Shown here: in pieces, positions 17,856-26,972 of the stretch
Position numbering within the stretch: the stretch's first letter is position 1
How the letters are laid out: each line of letters opens with the position of its first letter
Origin: Saprospirales bacterium GYS_P2D
GTDB lineage: Bacteria > Bacteroidota > Bacteroidia > Chitinophagales > Saprospiraceae
Direction of reading: 5' to 3'
Assembly (NCBI GenBank): GCA_009833045.1
Contig: WUUP01000001.1
Coordinates: 113,440 to 177,439, forward strand
Length of the DNA stretch: 64,000 nt
Notes under the pieces: generated by a model
The model's database searches: none
What the model was told of the DNA's origin: nothing
The model's input: the letters and a program-made list of their open reading frames with translations, nothing else
Translations under genes and position numbers: made by a program

Positions 17856-19288
17856 GAGAAAAGTCCAATTGGTGAAGGGTTAGTCGAATAGTCATTGAAG
17901 TTGCCGATGTTGGGGAGGATATAGCTGAGGTCATTGACTGATACACCAAACCATAGTGCCAGCTCCGCATACATCTCATCACATGAGGTCGACGGTATGA
18001 ATCTTCCACGCTCATCAATATTCCTTGGGTGATTGAGATCTACGTCAGGATAGTCGCCATAGACATTACCACCATTGACAGCGCCACCCATGAGCATCAT
18101 ATTGCCGCCCCAGGCATGATCTGATCCATCACCATTAGTCGTGATGGTACGTCCGAAATCTGAGATCGTCATCACTGTCACTTTATCCAATATACCTCTC
18201 TCCGTCAAGGCATCATACATAGAGCCGATAGCTCCATCGAGTACAGGGATCATACGATCCTGACTGGCGATCATATCATCGTGATGATCCCAGCCTCCGA
18301 ATGTCGTGAAGAAGATCTGTCGGTTAGCCCCGAGGTGCTGCTGCACGCTCATGATATCCGCCATCATCCGTAGATCTTGAGACAAGCTCGTATCGGCGAA
18401 TGGAGTGCTATATCCAGGTCGACGACCCAGAGCATTTTTGAATAACTCGAGGCTCTCATAGGTCTGCTTAGTCAGATCGCCGTATGTATCTTGAAAAATA
18501 TTGCTATAGGTCCGCTCGACCATGTTTTGCACGGTCTCATCACGTACTTCGGTGAGGAGTCCTGAGCGATTCCACCACGTGGGAAATGACTCGATGCCGA
18601 TCTCATCTATTTCATTGCCGATGGAGTACTCCACGACAGAGTTACCAGCCTGAAAGCGATTTCGCCCATCGAGCGATATATTCATAGATATCTCATCGAT
18701 GGTGTTCATATCCTTGAGCATATCTGCCATACGGCCTGCCACGCCTACTGCACTACGATCAGTGGGTACCGATGTCTGCCACTGCATGATCTGATCTGCA
18801 TGCGAGTAGAGTCCCAGTGGTAGTGACTTATTGCCATACCAGAGCTCATTTGTATTTTGTACAGGCTCGACCAGCGTACCGATATTAGATATGAAGGCTA
18901 AGTGCTCAGCCTCATAGATCTGTGATACTCGATCAAATGCTGGATGTAGACCAAAATCTCTACCTGCATTTGGGATATTCCCCCTGAGGGAGCTGATCTG
19001 ATGCATCTGCGCCTGAGTCAGCGCCAGATTACTCCTGAGTCGTGCATAGTTGTCATACTCGGTACTGTCATAGGGCACTAAGAAGTTATGCGAATCAGAG
19101 CCGCCAGCTAATAGTATACATACGATCGCTTTATAGTCTCCCATATTGGAGAGGATATGCGGCCTGGCGGCAGCGGTATTGATCGTACCGAGCTGTAGCG
19201 CTGTGGACAAGAAGGCTGTAGAGCCTAAAGCCGCACAGCTTGCCTGACCTAAAAATTTTCTTCGAGATATTTTATGCTTATGCCCCAT
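17852..19288 (-). CDS. DUF1501 family exported protein
   Basis: 478 residues. The N-terminus HKHKISRRKFLGQASCAALG is a Tat-type twin-arginine signal. The mature part has VCILLAGGSDSHNFLVPYD, FFTTFGGWDHHDD and a later ISDFGRT plus HAWGGNMMLMGG. These are the hallmarks of DUF1501, which has an alkaline-phosphatase/sulfatase-like fold and is nearly always encoded beside DUF1800. The reaction is unknown; the conserved Asp and His residues suggest a metal site. It lies 45 bases after the DUF1800 gene and overlaps the start of the PA14 gene. Confidence 0.93.
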   Translation of the reverse strand: MGHKHKISRRKFLGQASCAALGSTAFLSTALQLGTINTAAARPHILSNMGDYKAIVCILLAGGSDSHNFLVPYDSTEYDNYARLRSNLALTQAQMHQISSLRGNIPNAGRDFGLHPAFDRVSQIYEAEHLAFISNIGTLVEPVQNTNELWYGNKSLPLGLYSHADQIMQWQTSVPTDRSAVGVAGRMADMLKDMNTIDEISMNISLDGRNRFQAGNSVVEYSIGNEIDEIGIESFPTWWNRSGLLTEVRDETVQNMVERTYSNIFQDTYGDLTKQTYESLELFKNALGRRPGYSTPFADTSLSQDLRMMADIMSVQQHLGANRQIFFTTFGGWDHHDDMIASQDRMIPVLDGAIGSMYDALTERGILDKVTVMTISDFGRTITTNGDGSDHAWGGNMMLMGGAVNGGNVYGDYPDVDLNHPRNIDERGRFIPSTSCDEMYAELALWFGVSVNDLSYILPNIGNFNDYSTNPSPIGLFS

Positions 19289-19333
19289 GAGAAGCGGTGT
19301 TTTCTTGTTTGATTTAATTCTTTGGGTTTCTTA

Positions 19334-21253
19334 CTATCGATTGATCAGGTACTCGGGTGATGACATGATGAAGTAGATCGCCATCCGAACTCGGAGCTGT
19401 CGAGCATCCTCTATATCCTGCTCACAGTACATGATACAGTTAGCCTCATTTTCTGCACCATCACATTCTGCGACGCAGTCCACTACTTCATATTCAAATT
19501 CTTTGAGCGCCTCCACGATGATCTCGGCACTCTCATCTGAGAGCTTGCCGTGTGCGAGTAAGACATTGAGTCTTTCGACTAATTGGGGCAGTCTCGCATC
19601 ATCTACTAAAGCCAACTCCTCTGTCAGATCCATCTCAGGTCGATAGGGATCGTCTGTATCATAGTCATGGATGCCCCATAGATCCACGTAGCGATCTCTG
19701 ACTACCCACTCAAATAGGCCATTCATATAGCCAGCGATGGTTTGTGTATTGGTGATTTGAAATTCTGGCGCTACCTTTTGCTCCTGCTCAATGCGGCCGA
19801 TCGGCTGGTAGTCCGACTGAAAAAAATTGAACACACTTGGTGACGCCATTGGCTTTTGCTGTATCTGGTTGTAGATATCATGCATGGCGTTGCGATGCTC
19901 TCCTGACGGAGTAGACGCATCGAATGCTCTACCATAGTGTACGTATCGTACGAAAGGCTCTCTCAACATACCGTAGTCGATATGTTCTGACATCTGACAG
20001 CTACGAGCCTCCTCATCGAGAAGTATCGCTTTGATCACAGCCCGCATATCTCCTCTGACTGTGCCGTGTTGGCCTTCCCCATTGAATGCTCGAGCTACTC
20101 GCTCCACATATCCGGGGCTGGGATTAGACGTGACCAGTCGCTGTATCAAAAACTTGCCCAAGAAAGGTCCTACATTCTGATGGTTGAAAATATTGTCCAA
20201 GGCATCATTAATATCAGCTATCCCATCTACAGGCGAGCGGTCTGGCACGGTGAATCCATTCAACAAATATTTCTCTCCTGGCTCGTGATAGTCATCATAC
20301 ATCTGCATCCTCATCTGCCATGTCTGCTCATAATCTGCTGGTCCTCGATCAAATCGAGTATTGTCTCCATAAGACAATCCTGTGAAGATCTTAGCAAACT
20401 CAGCGATATCGACATTATCATAGGTCGGTATATCCACTCCCTGAGCATCCTGCTGACAGGTACCATCTATATCCAGCTCACAGAGACCGATAGAGAATAA
20501 TTGCATCACCTCACGAGCGTAGTTTTCATCAGGATAGACATATGTCGTGGATAGCGTATCTGGCGGCCAGACATCCCAGTCTAACTGATAGATGGTATCC
20601 GACTTAGGATTATTCATATAGGTGAGGTACTCTCCCATCGCTGGATGAAAGGTGACTTCCTCGAGTATATCTCGATAATTACTAAAAGCATGCTCGAGTA
20701 GCATATCATAGTAGCTACCGAGCGCATACGAATTGTCCCCAAAGGAAGAGAACTCACTAATCACAAAAAACTCGGATAAGGCCAATGCGATCCGCTGTCT
20801 GAGATAGTCATCCTGCGACATGGTATAGTACCACCATGCATGATCAAAATAATAATTATAGGCTCCGCCATCAGGATCGCTTTCTGCAGCATTCTTTAGT
20901 AGCTTATAGTGCTCTACCGTATCTACTATATTGAATGTTTTGGCCATAGCCATCTGCTGATCGATCCACGTCTCAAAGCCCTGAGCTGCCACTGACTCTA
21001 TCTCCGTAAAGCTCCCGCCAAAACTGGCCTGCGCCATGAAGCGAGAAGCAGCATTGAGATTGGGGACAAATCCTTGACTATTTACCGTATTATCGGGATG
21101 CCCCGTACCCGAAGAACTACTCGTCGTGACGATAATATCTTGATGGTTTCCTTGTCCCAATACGATGTCTTGGGCAACAATGAGATGACTCGATAGTATA
21201 ATGACAGTCAGAAGTAAGATTCTGAGCATTTTCAATTGATTTTTAGGGGTCAA
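19334..21253 (-). CDS. DUF1800 family exported protein
   Basis: 639 residues with a signal peptide (about 8-27, ending LIVAQ). The motif ASRFMAQASFGGS (about 70-82), then GFETWIDQQM, YAREVMQLFSIGLCELD and YDDYHEPGEKYLLNG, is diagnostic of DUF1800, a helical exported family of unknown function that pairs with DUF1501. The C-terminal part carries an insert rich in Cys and acids (CVAECDGAENEANCIMYC) that could form disulfides or bind metal. It is the first gene of a three-gene operon. A 242-base spacer separates it from the divergent DUF885 gene. Confidence 0.92.
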   Translation of the reverse strand: MTPKNQLKMLRILLLTVIILSSHLIVAQDIVLGQGNHQDIIVTTSSSSGTGHPDNTVNSQGFVPNLNAASRFMAQASFGGSFTEIESVAAQGFETWIDQQMAMAKTFNIVDTVEHYKLLKNAAESDPDGGAYNYYFDHAWWYYTMSQDDYLRQRIALALSEFFVISEFSSFGDNSYALGSYYDMLLEHAFSNYRDILEEVTFHPAMGEYLTYMNNPKSDTIYQLDWDVWPPDTLSTTYVYPDENYAREVMQLFSIGLCELDIDGTCQQDAQGVDIPTYDNVDIAEFAKIFTGLSYGDNTRFDRGPADYEQTWQMRMQMYDDYHEPGEKYLLNGFTVPDRSPVDGIADINDALDNIFNHQNVGPFLGKFLIQRLVTSNPSPGYVERVARAFNGEGQHGTVRGDMRAVIKAILLDEEARSCQMSEHIDYGMLREPFVRYVHYGRAFDASTPSGEHRNAMHDIYNQIQQKPMASPSVFNFFQSDYQPIGRIEQEQKVAPEFQITNTQTIAGYMNGLFEWVVRDRYVDLWGIHDYDTDDPYRPEMDLTEELALVDDARLPQLVERLNVLLAHGKLSDESAEIIVEALKEFEYEVVDCVAECDGAENEANCIMYCEQDIEDARQLRVRMAIYFIMSSPEYLINR

Positions 21254-21495
21254 CTAAAAAAGAGTAAAGTTGCTTGGTTTAATTGTAAGGGTCGTCTACA
21301 ATTTCGCTAAAGAAGGGCTACTCTAAAATGACAATTTCACAGCGGCCACTCCACTATGTAACATGGGGTTATTCTCAAAAGACATATCAAAAATACTCAT
21401 GTGTACCCCTGCCCAAATAGAGGTAAACCCCAAAATTCTATCAGAATAACTCTTAAAAATGCTACCTTAATCCATTCAGTAAAGTCAGTCAAATC

Positions 21496-23217
21496 ATGCA
21501 AGTGTTAAGAGTCCTCCTAATATTATCAATATACCTCTGTATCACTCCGACGAATGGGCAGCCACCCATCTCTCAGCAGGTATCCGAGCTCTACGAGATC
21601 ATCACTCAAAAAAGAGCAGACGATGGCAGTCTCAATCGATTTTATATCAATAGGCACAGCCCCGAGCGGATCGAGAGATTTCAGCGACACTATGAGTCGT
21701 ATTTGACTGAGCTGGAGTCCTATGATTTTGATGCCCTCAGTCAAGCTGGAAAGGTGGATTACCTCCTATTCAAACGAGATCTCCAAAATCAGCATGATCA
21801 GCTCACTGAGCAAATGATGATCTATGAGCAGGTCAAGTCTTGGCTACAGCCAGGAGAAAAAAGCTATCCTGTAGAGATCCAACGACGAAGAGGAGAGCAG
21901 CTGGACCACCCCGCTGTAGCTGCCACACTGCATGAGATCATCCAAGACATACATACTAAAAATGAAAGGCTCGAAGAGCAAGATCCATTTCTCACGATGG
22001 TCGAAAAAAGATATCTACAGCGAGCTCTCGGTGATCAGATCAAAACACTACAGCATGTCTATGAATTTTATGATGGCTATGATCCACTATTCAACTGGTG
22101 GGTCGATCGGCCCTATGCAGAATTAATCCCACTGATGGAGGGATATCGAGATAGATTTGACGATATGGTCGATCCAGCCTCCCAGATCGAGGATGATGGC
22201 TCTGGCATACTGGGCTCTCCCATAGGCCGAGAGGCGCTAATAGATCTGCTGAGCTATGAGATGATCCCCTACACTCCAGAGGAACTGATGCAGATAGCTG
22301 AGCGAGAGTTCGCTTGGTGTGATCAGGAGCTACTCAAGGCCAGCCAGGAGATGGGATATGATGATGACTGGAGAGCCGCTCAAGAATATGTCAAGCAGCA
22401 GTATGTACCTGTAGGTCAGCAGCCCGAGGCTATGCATGAACTCTATGTCCAGTCTATAGACTTCTTAAAGAAAAATGAGCTACTGACCATCCCTCCTCTT
22501 GCTGAAGAGACCTGGCGCATGACCATGCTATCCCCTGAGCGTCAGCGGATAGCACCCTTCTTTCTCGGTGGTGAGGTACTGCAGATCGCATATCCTACCG
22601 ACGATATGACTCATGAGGAAAAGCTCATGAGCATGAGAGGTAATAATCCTCACTTTAATCGAGCCACTGTGCATCATGAGCTCATCGCAGGTCACCATCT
22701 ACAGCAGTTCATGAATCGTAGAAACAAAGAATATAGGAACTTTAGAACACCGTTTTGGACAGAGGGCTGGGCGCTCTACTGGGAGATGGTCTTATGGGAC
22801 GAGGACTTCCCTCGAGGGCCTGAAGATCGTATCGGAATGCTATTCTGGCGGATGCACCGATGTGCTCGTATCATCTTCTCGCTCAAGTATCATCTCCGAG
22901 AGTGGACGCCGCAGGAGTGTATCGACTTCCTCGTAGATCGAGTCGGTCATGAGCGTTCGACCGCAGAAGGAGAGGTCCGGCGATCATTCACGGCAGGGTA
23001 CGGGCCGCTCTATCAGCTGGCCTATATGACAGGAGGGCTACAGTTCAGAGCACTCAAAGAAGAACTCGTGGATAGTGGGAAGATGAGCTATCGGGAGTTT
23101 CACGATGCAGTCATGAGAGAGAATGCCATGCCTATCGAGATGCTCAGAGCACTACTGACGGATCAGAAGCTATCAGAAGATTTTCAGAGTAGTTGGAGAT
23201 TTTATAATCTGGACTAA
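21496..23217 (+). CDS. DUF885 family exported metallopeptidase-like protein
   Basis: 573 residues with a signal peptide (about 1-22, ending TNGQ). DUF885 proteins are helical, M3/M32-like gluzincin relatives. The expected metal motif is present as HHELIAGHHLQQ near residue 397, followed by a TEGWALYWE stretch that supplies the Glu ligand. Both features argue for an active zinc peptidase in the periplasm. Substrate unknown. The gene is monocistronic. Its stop codon overlaps the stop of the convergent HupE gene: the four bases CTAA read TAA on this strand and TAG on the other. Confidence 0.9.
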   Translation: MQVLRVLLILSIYLCITPTNGQPPISQQVSELYEIITQKRADDGSLNRFYINRHSPERIERFQRHYESYLTELESYDFDALSQAGKVDYLLFKRDLQNQHDQLTEQMMIYEQVKSWLQPGEKSYPVEIQRRRGEQLDHPAVAATLHEIIQDIHTKNERLEEQDPFLTMVEKRYLQRALGDQIKTLQHVYEFYDGYDPLFNWWVDRPYAELIPLMEGYRDRFDDMVDPASQIEDDGSGILGSPIGREALIDLLSYEMIPYTPEELMQIAEREFAWCDQELLKASQEMGYDDDWRAAQEYVKQQYVPVGQQPEAMHELYVQSIDFLKKNELLTIPPLAEETWRMTMLSPERQRIAPFFLGGEVLQIAYPTDDMTHEEKLMSMRGNNPHFNRATVHHELIAGHHLQQFMNRRNKEYRNFRTPFWTEGWALYWEMVLWDEDFPRGPEDRIGMLFWRMHRCARIIFSLKYHLREWTPQECIDFLVDRVGHERSTAEGEVRRSFTAGYGPLYQLAYMTGGLQFRALKEELVDSGKMSYREFHDAVMRENAMPIEMLRALLTDQKLSEDFQSSWRFYNLD

Positions 23218-24218
23218 AATAGCCTATCAAAAAACCAATAAGAGGCTAAGATACCAATGGTATAAGTGAATAGCTGAAGTGTAATGGGAGCACTGAGGAT
23301 CTTCAGATTTTGCGTCTGATGCAAGAGTGACTTGATCATGTAGTACAGCACAGCTATACCTGCTATGAAGAGCAGCTGACCGATCTCTACACCGACATTG
23401 AAGAACAAAAGTGCCTCCGTCAAGTGTGACTTTGGCAAGCCTATCTCTGCCAACACCGAGGCGAATCCAAAACCATGCAATAATCCAAATGTACTCGATA
23501 CGGTCACTGGATATCGATAGGTCAGTGAGCTGCGAGTCTGGTGATGATGCACGATCTCATAGCATAAGAAGATGATACTCAGCGCTATACATGCCTCTAC
23601 CGCCGATATGGGCAGTCGCACCCATCCCAAGGTACTCAGGGCTAAGGTGATCGAATGACTCAAGGTGAATCCTGTAATCGTCCATATCAAGCGCCGAGAA
23701 AATCCAGCGACTATCACGAGACATAGCAAAAACAACAAATGATCTATCCCAACCCAAATATGCTCGATACCCAGTCGAGTATAGTCCCATACGACATCCC
23801 ATCGGGAGGGATCTACGGGTATCACATAGCTCATCTGATCAGGAGCTAAGACCTTAATCAGCGGCTCCGCTCCCTCCTCTGTGTAGCTCACTATGGTCGT
23901 GATCGAAGGATTAAAAGCTGGATACTCAATATGAATATCCTGCCCTCTAATACCTGAGTCATCGCTCTCATACCAATAGACTGCTCGATAGCCGGATGAC
24001 TCTGCGCTGAGTGTCGAGAGCTCCCCCTGTCGCTGCCACACTCCGGGCAGCACGATGCTCGGCAGATTAGCTCGATCGACACTGGGTGGGATATTCATCT
24101 CTATCCGCAGTGCTGATCCGTCCTCCTCGATCTCGATATACAGAGGGCGACTCTCATGAGCCATCAGTAGATGAGATAAGCCCACCAAAATCATCGATAT
24201 GTACAGCCCGTACTTCAT
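23214..24218 (-). CDS. HupE/UreJ family permease with extracytoplasmic N-terminal domain
   Basis: 334 residues. A signal-like first segment (1-20) and a beta-rich exported domain (about 22-150) precede six or seven membrane helices. The membrane core has the family motifs HIWVGIDHLLFLL, FTLSHSITLA, GLLHGFGFA and FFNVGVEIGQ. HupE/UreJ proteins are nickel/cobalt permeases or accessory proteins of metalloenzymes. It is the last gene of the D-aminoacylase/DUF3604/PpiC operon, with a start that overlaps the PpiC stop. Context suggests it supplies or senses metal for an exported enzyme; there is no hydrogenase or urease nearby. Confidence 0.88.
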   Translation of the reverse strand: MKYGLYISMILVGLSHLLMAHESRPLYIEIEEDGSALRIEMNIPPSVDRANLPSIVLPGVWQRQGELSTLSAESSGYRAVYWYESDDSGIRGQDIHIEYPAFNPSITTIVSYTEEGAEPLIKVLAPDQMSYVIPVDPSRWDVVWDYTRLGIEHIWVGIDHLLFLLCLVIVAGFSRRLIWTITGFTLSHSITLALSTLGWVRLPISAVEACIALSIIFLCYEIVHHHQTRSSLTYRYPVTVSSTFGLLHGFGFASVLAEIGLPKSHLTEALLFFNVGVEIGQLLFIAGIAVLYYMIKSLLHQTQNLKILSAPITLQLFTYTIGILASYWFFDRLF

Positions 24219-25072
24219 CAGTCGATATCTATCAGGATATTGTATTCTTCGATTAGTGCTTCTACGGCTTTCTTTTTTTGACTGGCAGACTGGACACGCT
24301 GATAGTCTTCTCTCACTCGAGATCTCAGCTCATGATATGGAGGCACATTGCTATCCGATAGCTCACTGATCAGGACCAGATGATATCCATGATCTGAAGT
24401 CAGCGGGCCTTGCCATTCACTATCATTCACCTCGAGTGCCTGTAGCTCCTCAGCGAAATCTTGACCAAAATGACTACCTATCGTCGAAAGGCTTTCCTCC
24501 ACATAGTTGCGATGATATAAAAAGCGGTCTCCGTATGGTAGAGCCTTTGAGCTTTTGATCCTATTTAGTTGGCTCGAGGCCAATAACTCCTGTGCTCGAT
24601 GCTCTCCATCTCCACCAGCAAAATAAATATGACTGAAAGTCACTATTGAGGGAGTGCGATATTGCTCTTTATTTGACTCATAGTATTCGATCAGTGCAGT
24701 ACTATCTACCGACTCATTTAGCCTTATTCGATTGTTGATGAGGAAGTCTACCTTCTGGATCATACGGCGCTTGATGACATAATCATTATCTCCGAGGCCC
24801 AGCCGCTGAGCCTCTCGATATAGCGCTTCTTCTTGGATATACTCATCGATGACAGTTTGGCGCTCTGCATTACTCATGGCCGCCCACCTCTGCTCAAAAG
24901 CTGCTGGATCAAATGCTCTGGAGCGATACTGCATCATAGTCAAGATATCATCCTGTGTCACTCTGATGGTATCATCTCTCTCCGCTCCACCCATCCAATC
25001 GACCACCAAGAACACAAATAGTCCTGCGACTAAAAAGTGAACCAAGGGCTCTCTCAGTATAGCTCTCCACAT
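24218..25072 (-). CDS. Membrane-anchored PpiC-type peptidyl-prolyl isomerase
   Basis: I chose the ATG at 25072 (284 residues). A longer frame starts at 25276, but it would overlap the preceding DUF3604 gene by 200 bases and puts an unrelated stretch before the natural N-terminus. From 25072 the protein has an N-terminal membrane anchor (about 10-27, FLVAGLFVFLVVDW), a SurA-like helical chaperone part (40-130) and a parvulin domain (about 135-245, with VTFSHIYF and SDHGYHLVLISEL). It should help fold exported proteins in the periplasm. It sits one base past the DUF3604 stop, inside a tight operon. Confidence 0.88.
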   Translation of the reverse strand: MWRAILREPLVHFLVAGLFVFLVVDWMGGAERDDTIRVTQDDILTMMQYRSRAFDPAAFEQRWAAMSNAERQTVIDEYIQEEALYREAQRLGLGDNDYVIKRRMIQKVDFLINNRIRLNESVDSTALIEYYESNKEQYRTPSIVTFSHIYFAGGDGEHRAQELLASSQLNRIKSSKALPYGDRFLYHRNYVEESLSTIGSHFGQDFAEELQALEVNDSEWQGPLTSDHGYHLVLISELSDSNVPPYHELRSRVREDYQRVQSASQKKKAVEALIEEYNILIDID

Positions 25073-25073
25073 A

Positions 25074-26972
25074 CTATGGAGTATACCAGATAGGTGAAGA
25101 ATAAGCTCGCTCCTGGATAGAAACTGGCATATCGGCAGGTAAATCAAAATCATGTCGAGCTGCATCATAGGTCGACCATCTCGGTGTAGGTATCGCCAAG
25201 AGTCTGACATAGTAGAATGCTCGCTGATCGGCATCAAAGTCAGGATCTTCCCACACAGTAGATAAGGTGGGAGCACCTATATCATTACTATAGGTCGCAG
25301 TCTGTGCATCTACCGTACTACCCACTGCAGGTAGACGACCATCGCTGTCTATACTGCGATCCCCAGACCAGGCGACATCATATACTTTTTCCATAGTCGC
25401 TCCGTCTTCGAGCCAACCTTTGACAATCTGGATGCGGTCGAGATTAGCGCCCTCGGGATCCCGGGCCGCCGTTATGATAAACCGGGGTGCTCTGCCAGCA
25501 GGTCCATCATATAGATCACCTCCCATCGGCACTCCATGATCATAGGCATGTGTCACATAGTCCGCTCGATCGGCATCCCCAGTATCATACTCCCAGCCAC
25601 CAAAAAAGCGTAACTGAAATCTCGGTCCCGTAGTACCATAGACCTCTTTGCGACTCATCGCATCCCAGAGATCAGCTCGAGTATTGCTCTCCGCCCAGAC
25701 GGCAGCATAGCCAGAGGCCAGATACTGCCAGTCAAAGCGAGCAACATCTCCCTCAAAGAAATGCATCCGACTCAAAGCTCTCTCTCCATCCGACTCTTGC
25801 AGGGCAAATTTCCCTGTCCAATTGTCCTCATTACTGGTTGCCATACCGGTGTGACTATCGGTCGATCCGATCATCCCAAACTTGAAAGGATTGACTCCTA
25901 ATTCTTCTTCTTTTAGCAGTCCATTTTTGAGAGCTCCACGGGCGTACTCCTTGTCCAGCATGTCTGGCGTCTTGAGCTCTGAGAGAGTCATATTACCCAG
26001 ATCCCAACCCTCGACACCGTAGCCAGCGAATTCATCATTAGGTGATAAGTAGGGATGACTCTCCCCATCACCTTTGATCTGAGTAGCTTCGATGAGCGGC
26101 TCCCATTTTGATCGCTTCAGCGCATATTCTTTAGTCATCGGATTGTCATGATAGTCAGCTAAGGCAAACATCCGCCCATTAGAAAGATTACCATTATGAG
26201 GAATGGCCAGTGCTCGTCCTCCGGTCTCCCCTTCATATTTTGCTAAAAAGGCCCAGAGATCCTCCGGGTCGGTACTCTGAAAAGACGAAAACGGCAGATA
26301 TTTCCCGACTCGATCAGCATCATCTCTGAACACCACCACCCGATGTAGATTATTGCCGCCTGCCATGGAGGTCCACTCGTATCCGAGCAATGCTGTGAAT
26401 TCTCCTGGAGTATTGTGCTTTTCGGCGACTGGTAGATATTGTCGCCAGACATTCATCATGAGTCGCCCCATGACTCGAGGATTAGCGACGGAGGTATCGA
26501 TCTCACCTCGATCGAGTGCTACAGGCATTTCTTTTCCCGCTCGACGGGCCTCATCCCCTCCCTCTATGAACATCTGTCGCCAGCGGCGCATCAGTCGACT
26601 ACGCATGAGCGTCTCATTGCCGGAGAGGATCTCTGGACCTATCCCCAGTCCCTCCGCATGATCAGCGATCACCAAAAAATCTAAGGGTCGAGTCAGCTGA
26701 AAATCAACGCCCATACTACTGGTGACTTTCTCCCCTTTAGCAAATCGAAAGGCCTGATCGGGATCCAGCCGATTACCCTGAGAGAAGGCATCTGGACTCA
26801 GTATCGTATGTAGATGGGTATCGCCCCAGTAGAGATTCTTGTTAGGATTTCGCTTGACTTCGACACCATCGATAGTGACGACTTCTTCTGTGACAGGAGG
26901 TGTGGGATCCACCTCGCAGGAGATTAGGCATAGAGATAGGCAGCATATAGTGATGAAATGTTTCATATCCAT
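25074..26972 (-). CDS. DUF3604 family exported lipoprotein (second copy), PHP-like metallohydrolase
   Basis: 632 residues, or 630 from the second ATG. The signal peptide ends in LISC, a lipobox. The mature protein begins NLYWGDTHLHTILSPDAF, an HxH metal motif like motif I of PHP phosphoesterases. It continues with VIADHAEG, LGYEWTS, AIPHNGNLS, a QIKGDGESHP stretch and IGSTDSHTG, which match PHP motifs II to IV. I infer a di- or trinuclear metallohydrolase in the periplasm or on the outer membrane; the substrate is unknown. It is a tandem paralog of the next gene upstream. The start overlaps that gene's stop by one base. Confidence 0.9.
   Translation of the reverse strand: MDMKHFITICCLSLCLISCEVDPTPPVTEEVVTIDGVEVKRNPNKNLYWGDTHLHTILSPDAFSQGNRLDPDQAFRFAKGEKVTSSMGVDFQLTRPLDFLVIADHAEGLGIGPEILSGNETLMRSRLMRRWRQMFIEGGDEARRAGKEMPVALDRGEIDTSVANPRVMGRLMMNVWRQYLPVAEKHNTPGEFTALLGYEWTSMAGGNNLHRVVVFRDDADRVGKYLPFSSFQSTDPEDLWAFLAKYEGETGGRALAIPHNGNLSNGRMFALADYHDNPMTKEYALKRSKWEPLIEATQIKGDGESHPYLSPNDEFAGYGVEGWDLGNMTLSELKTPDMLDKEYARGALKNGLLKEEELGVNPFKFGMIGSTDSHTGMATSNEDNWTGKFALQESDGERALSRMHFFEGDVARFDWQYLASGYAAVWAESNTRADLWDAMSRKEVYGTTGPRFQLRFFGGWEYDTGDADRADYVTHAYDHGVPMGGDLYDGPAGRAPRFIITAARDPEGANLDRIQIVKGWLEDGATMEKVYDVAWSGDRSIDSDGRLPAVGSTVDAQTATYSNDIGAPTLSTVWEDPDFDADQRAFYYVRLLAIPTPRWSTYDAARHDFDLPADMPVSIQERAYSSPIWYTP

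Noticed and set aside
20066-20500. 144-codon plus-strand frame opposite DUF1800
   Set aside because: Antisense shadow without family likeness.
25073-25276. Long N-terminal extension of the PpiC-type gene
   Set aside because: Overlaps the end of DUF3604 by 200 bases and precedes an ideal membrane-anchor start at 25072.
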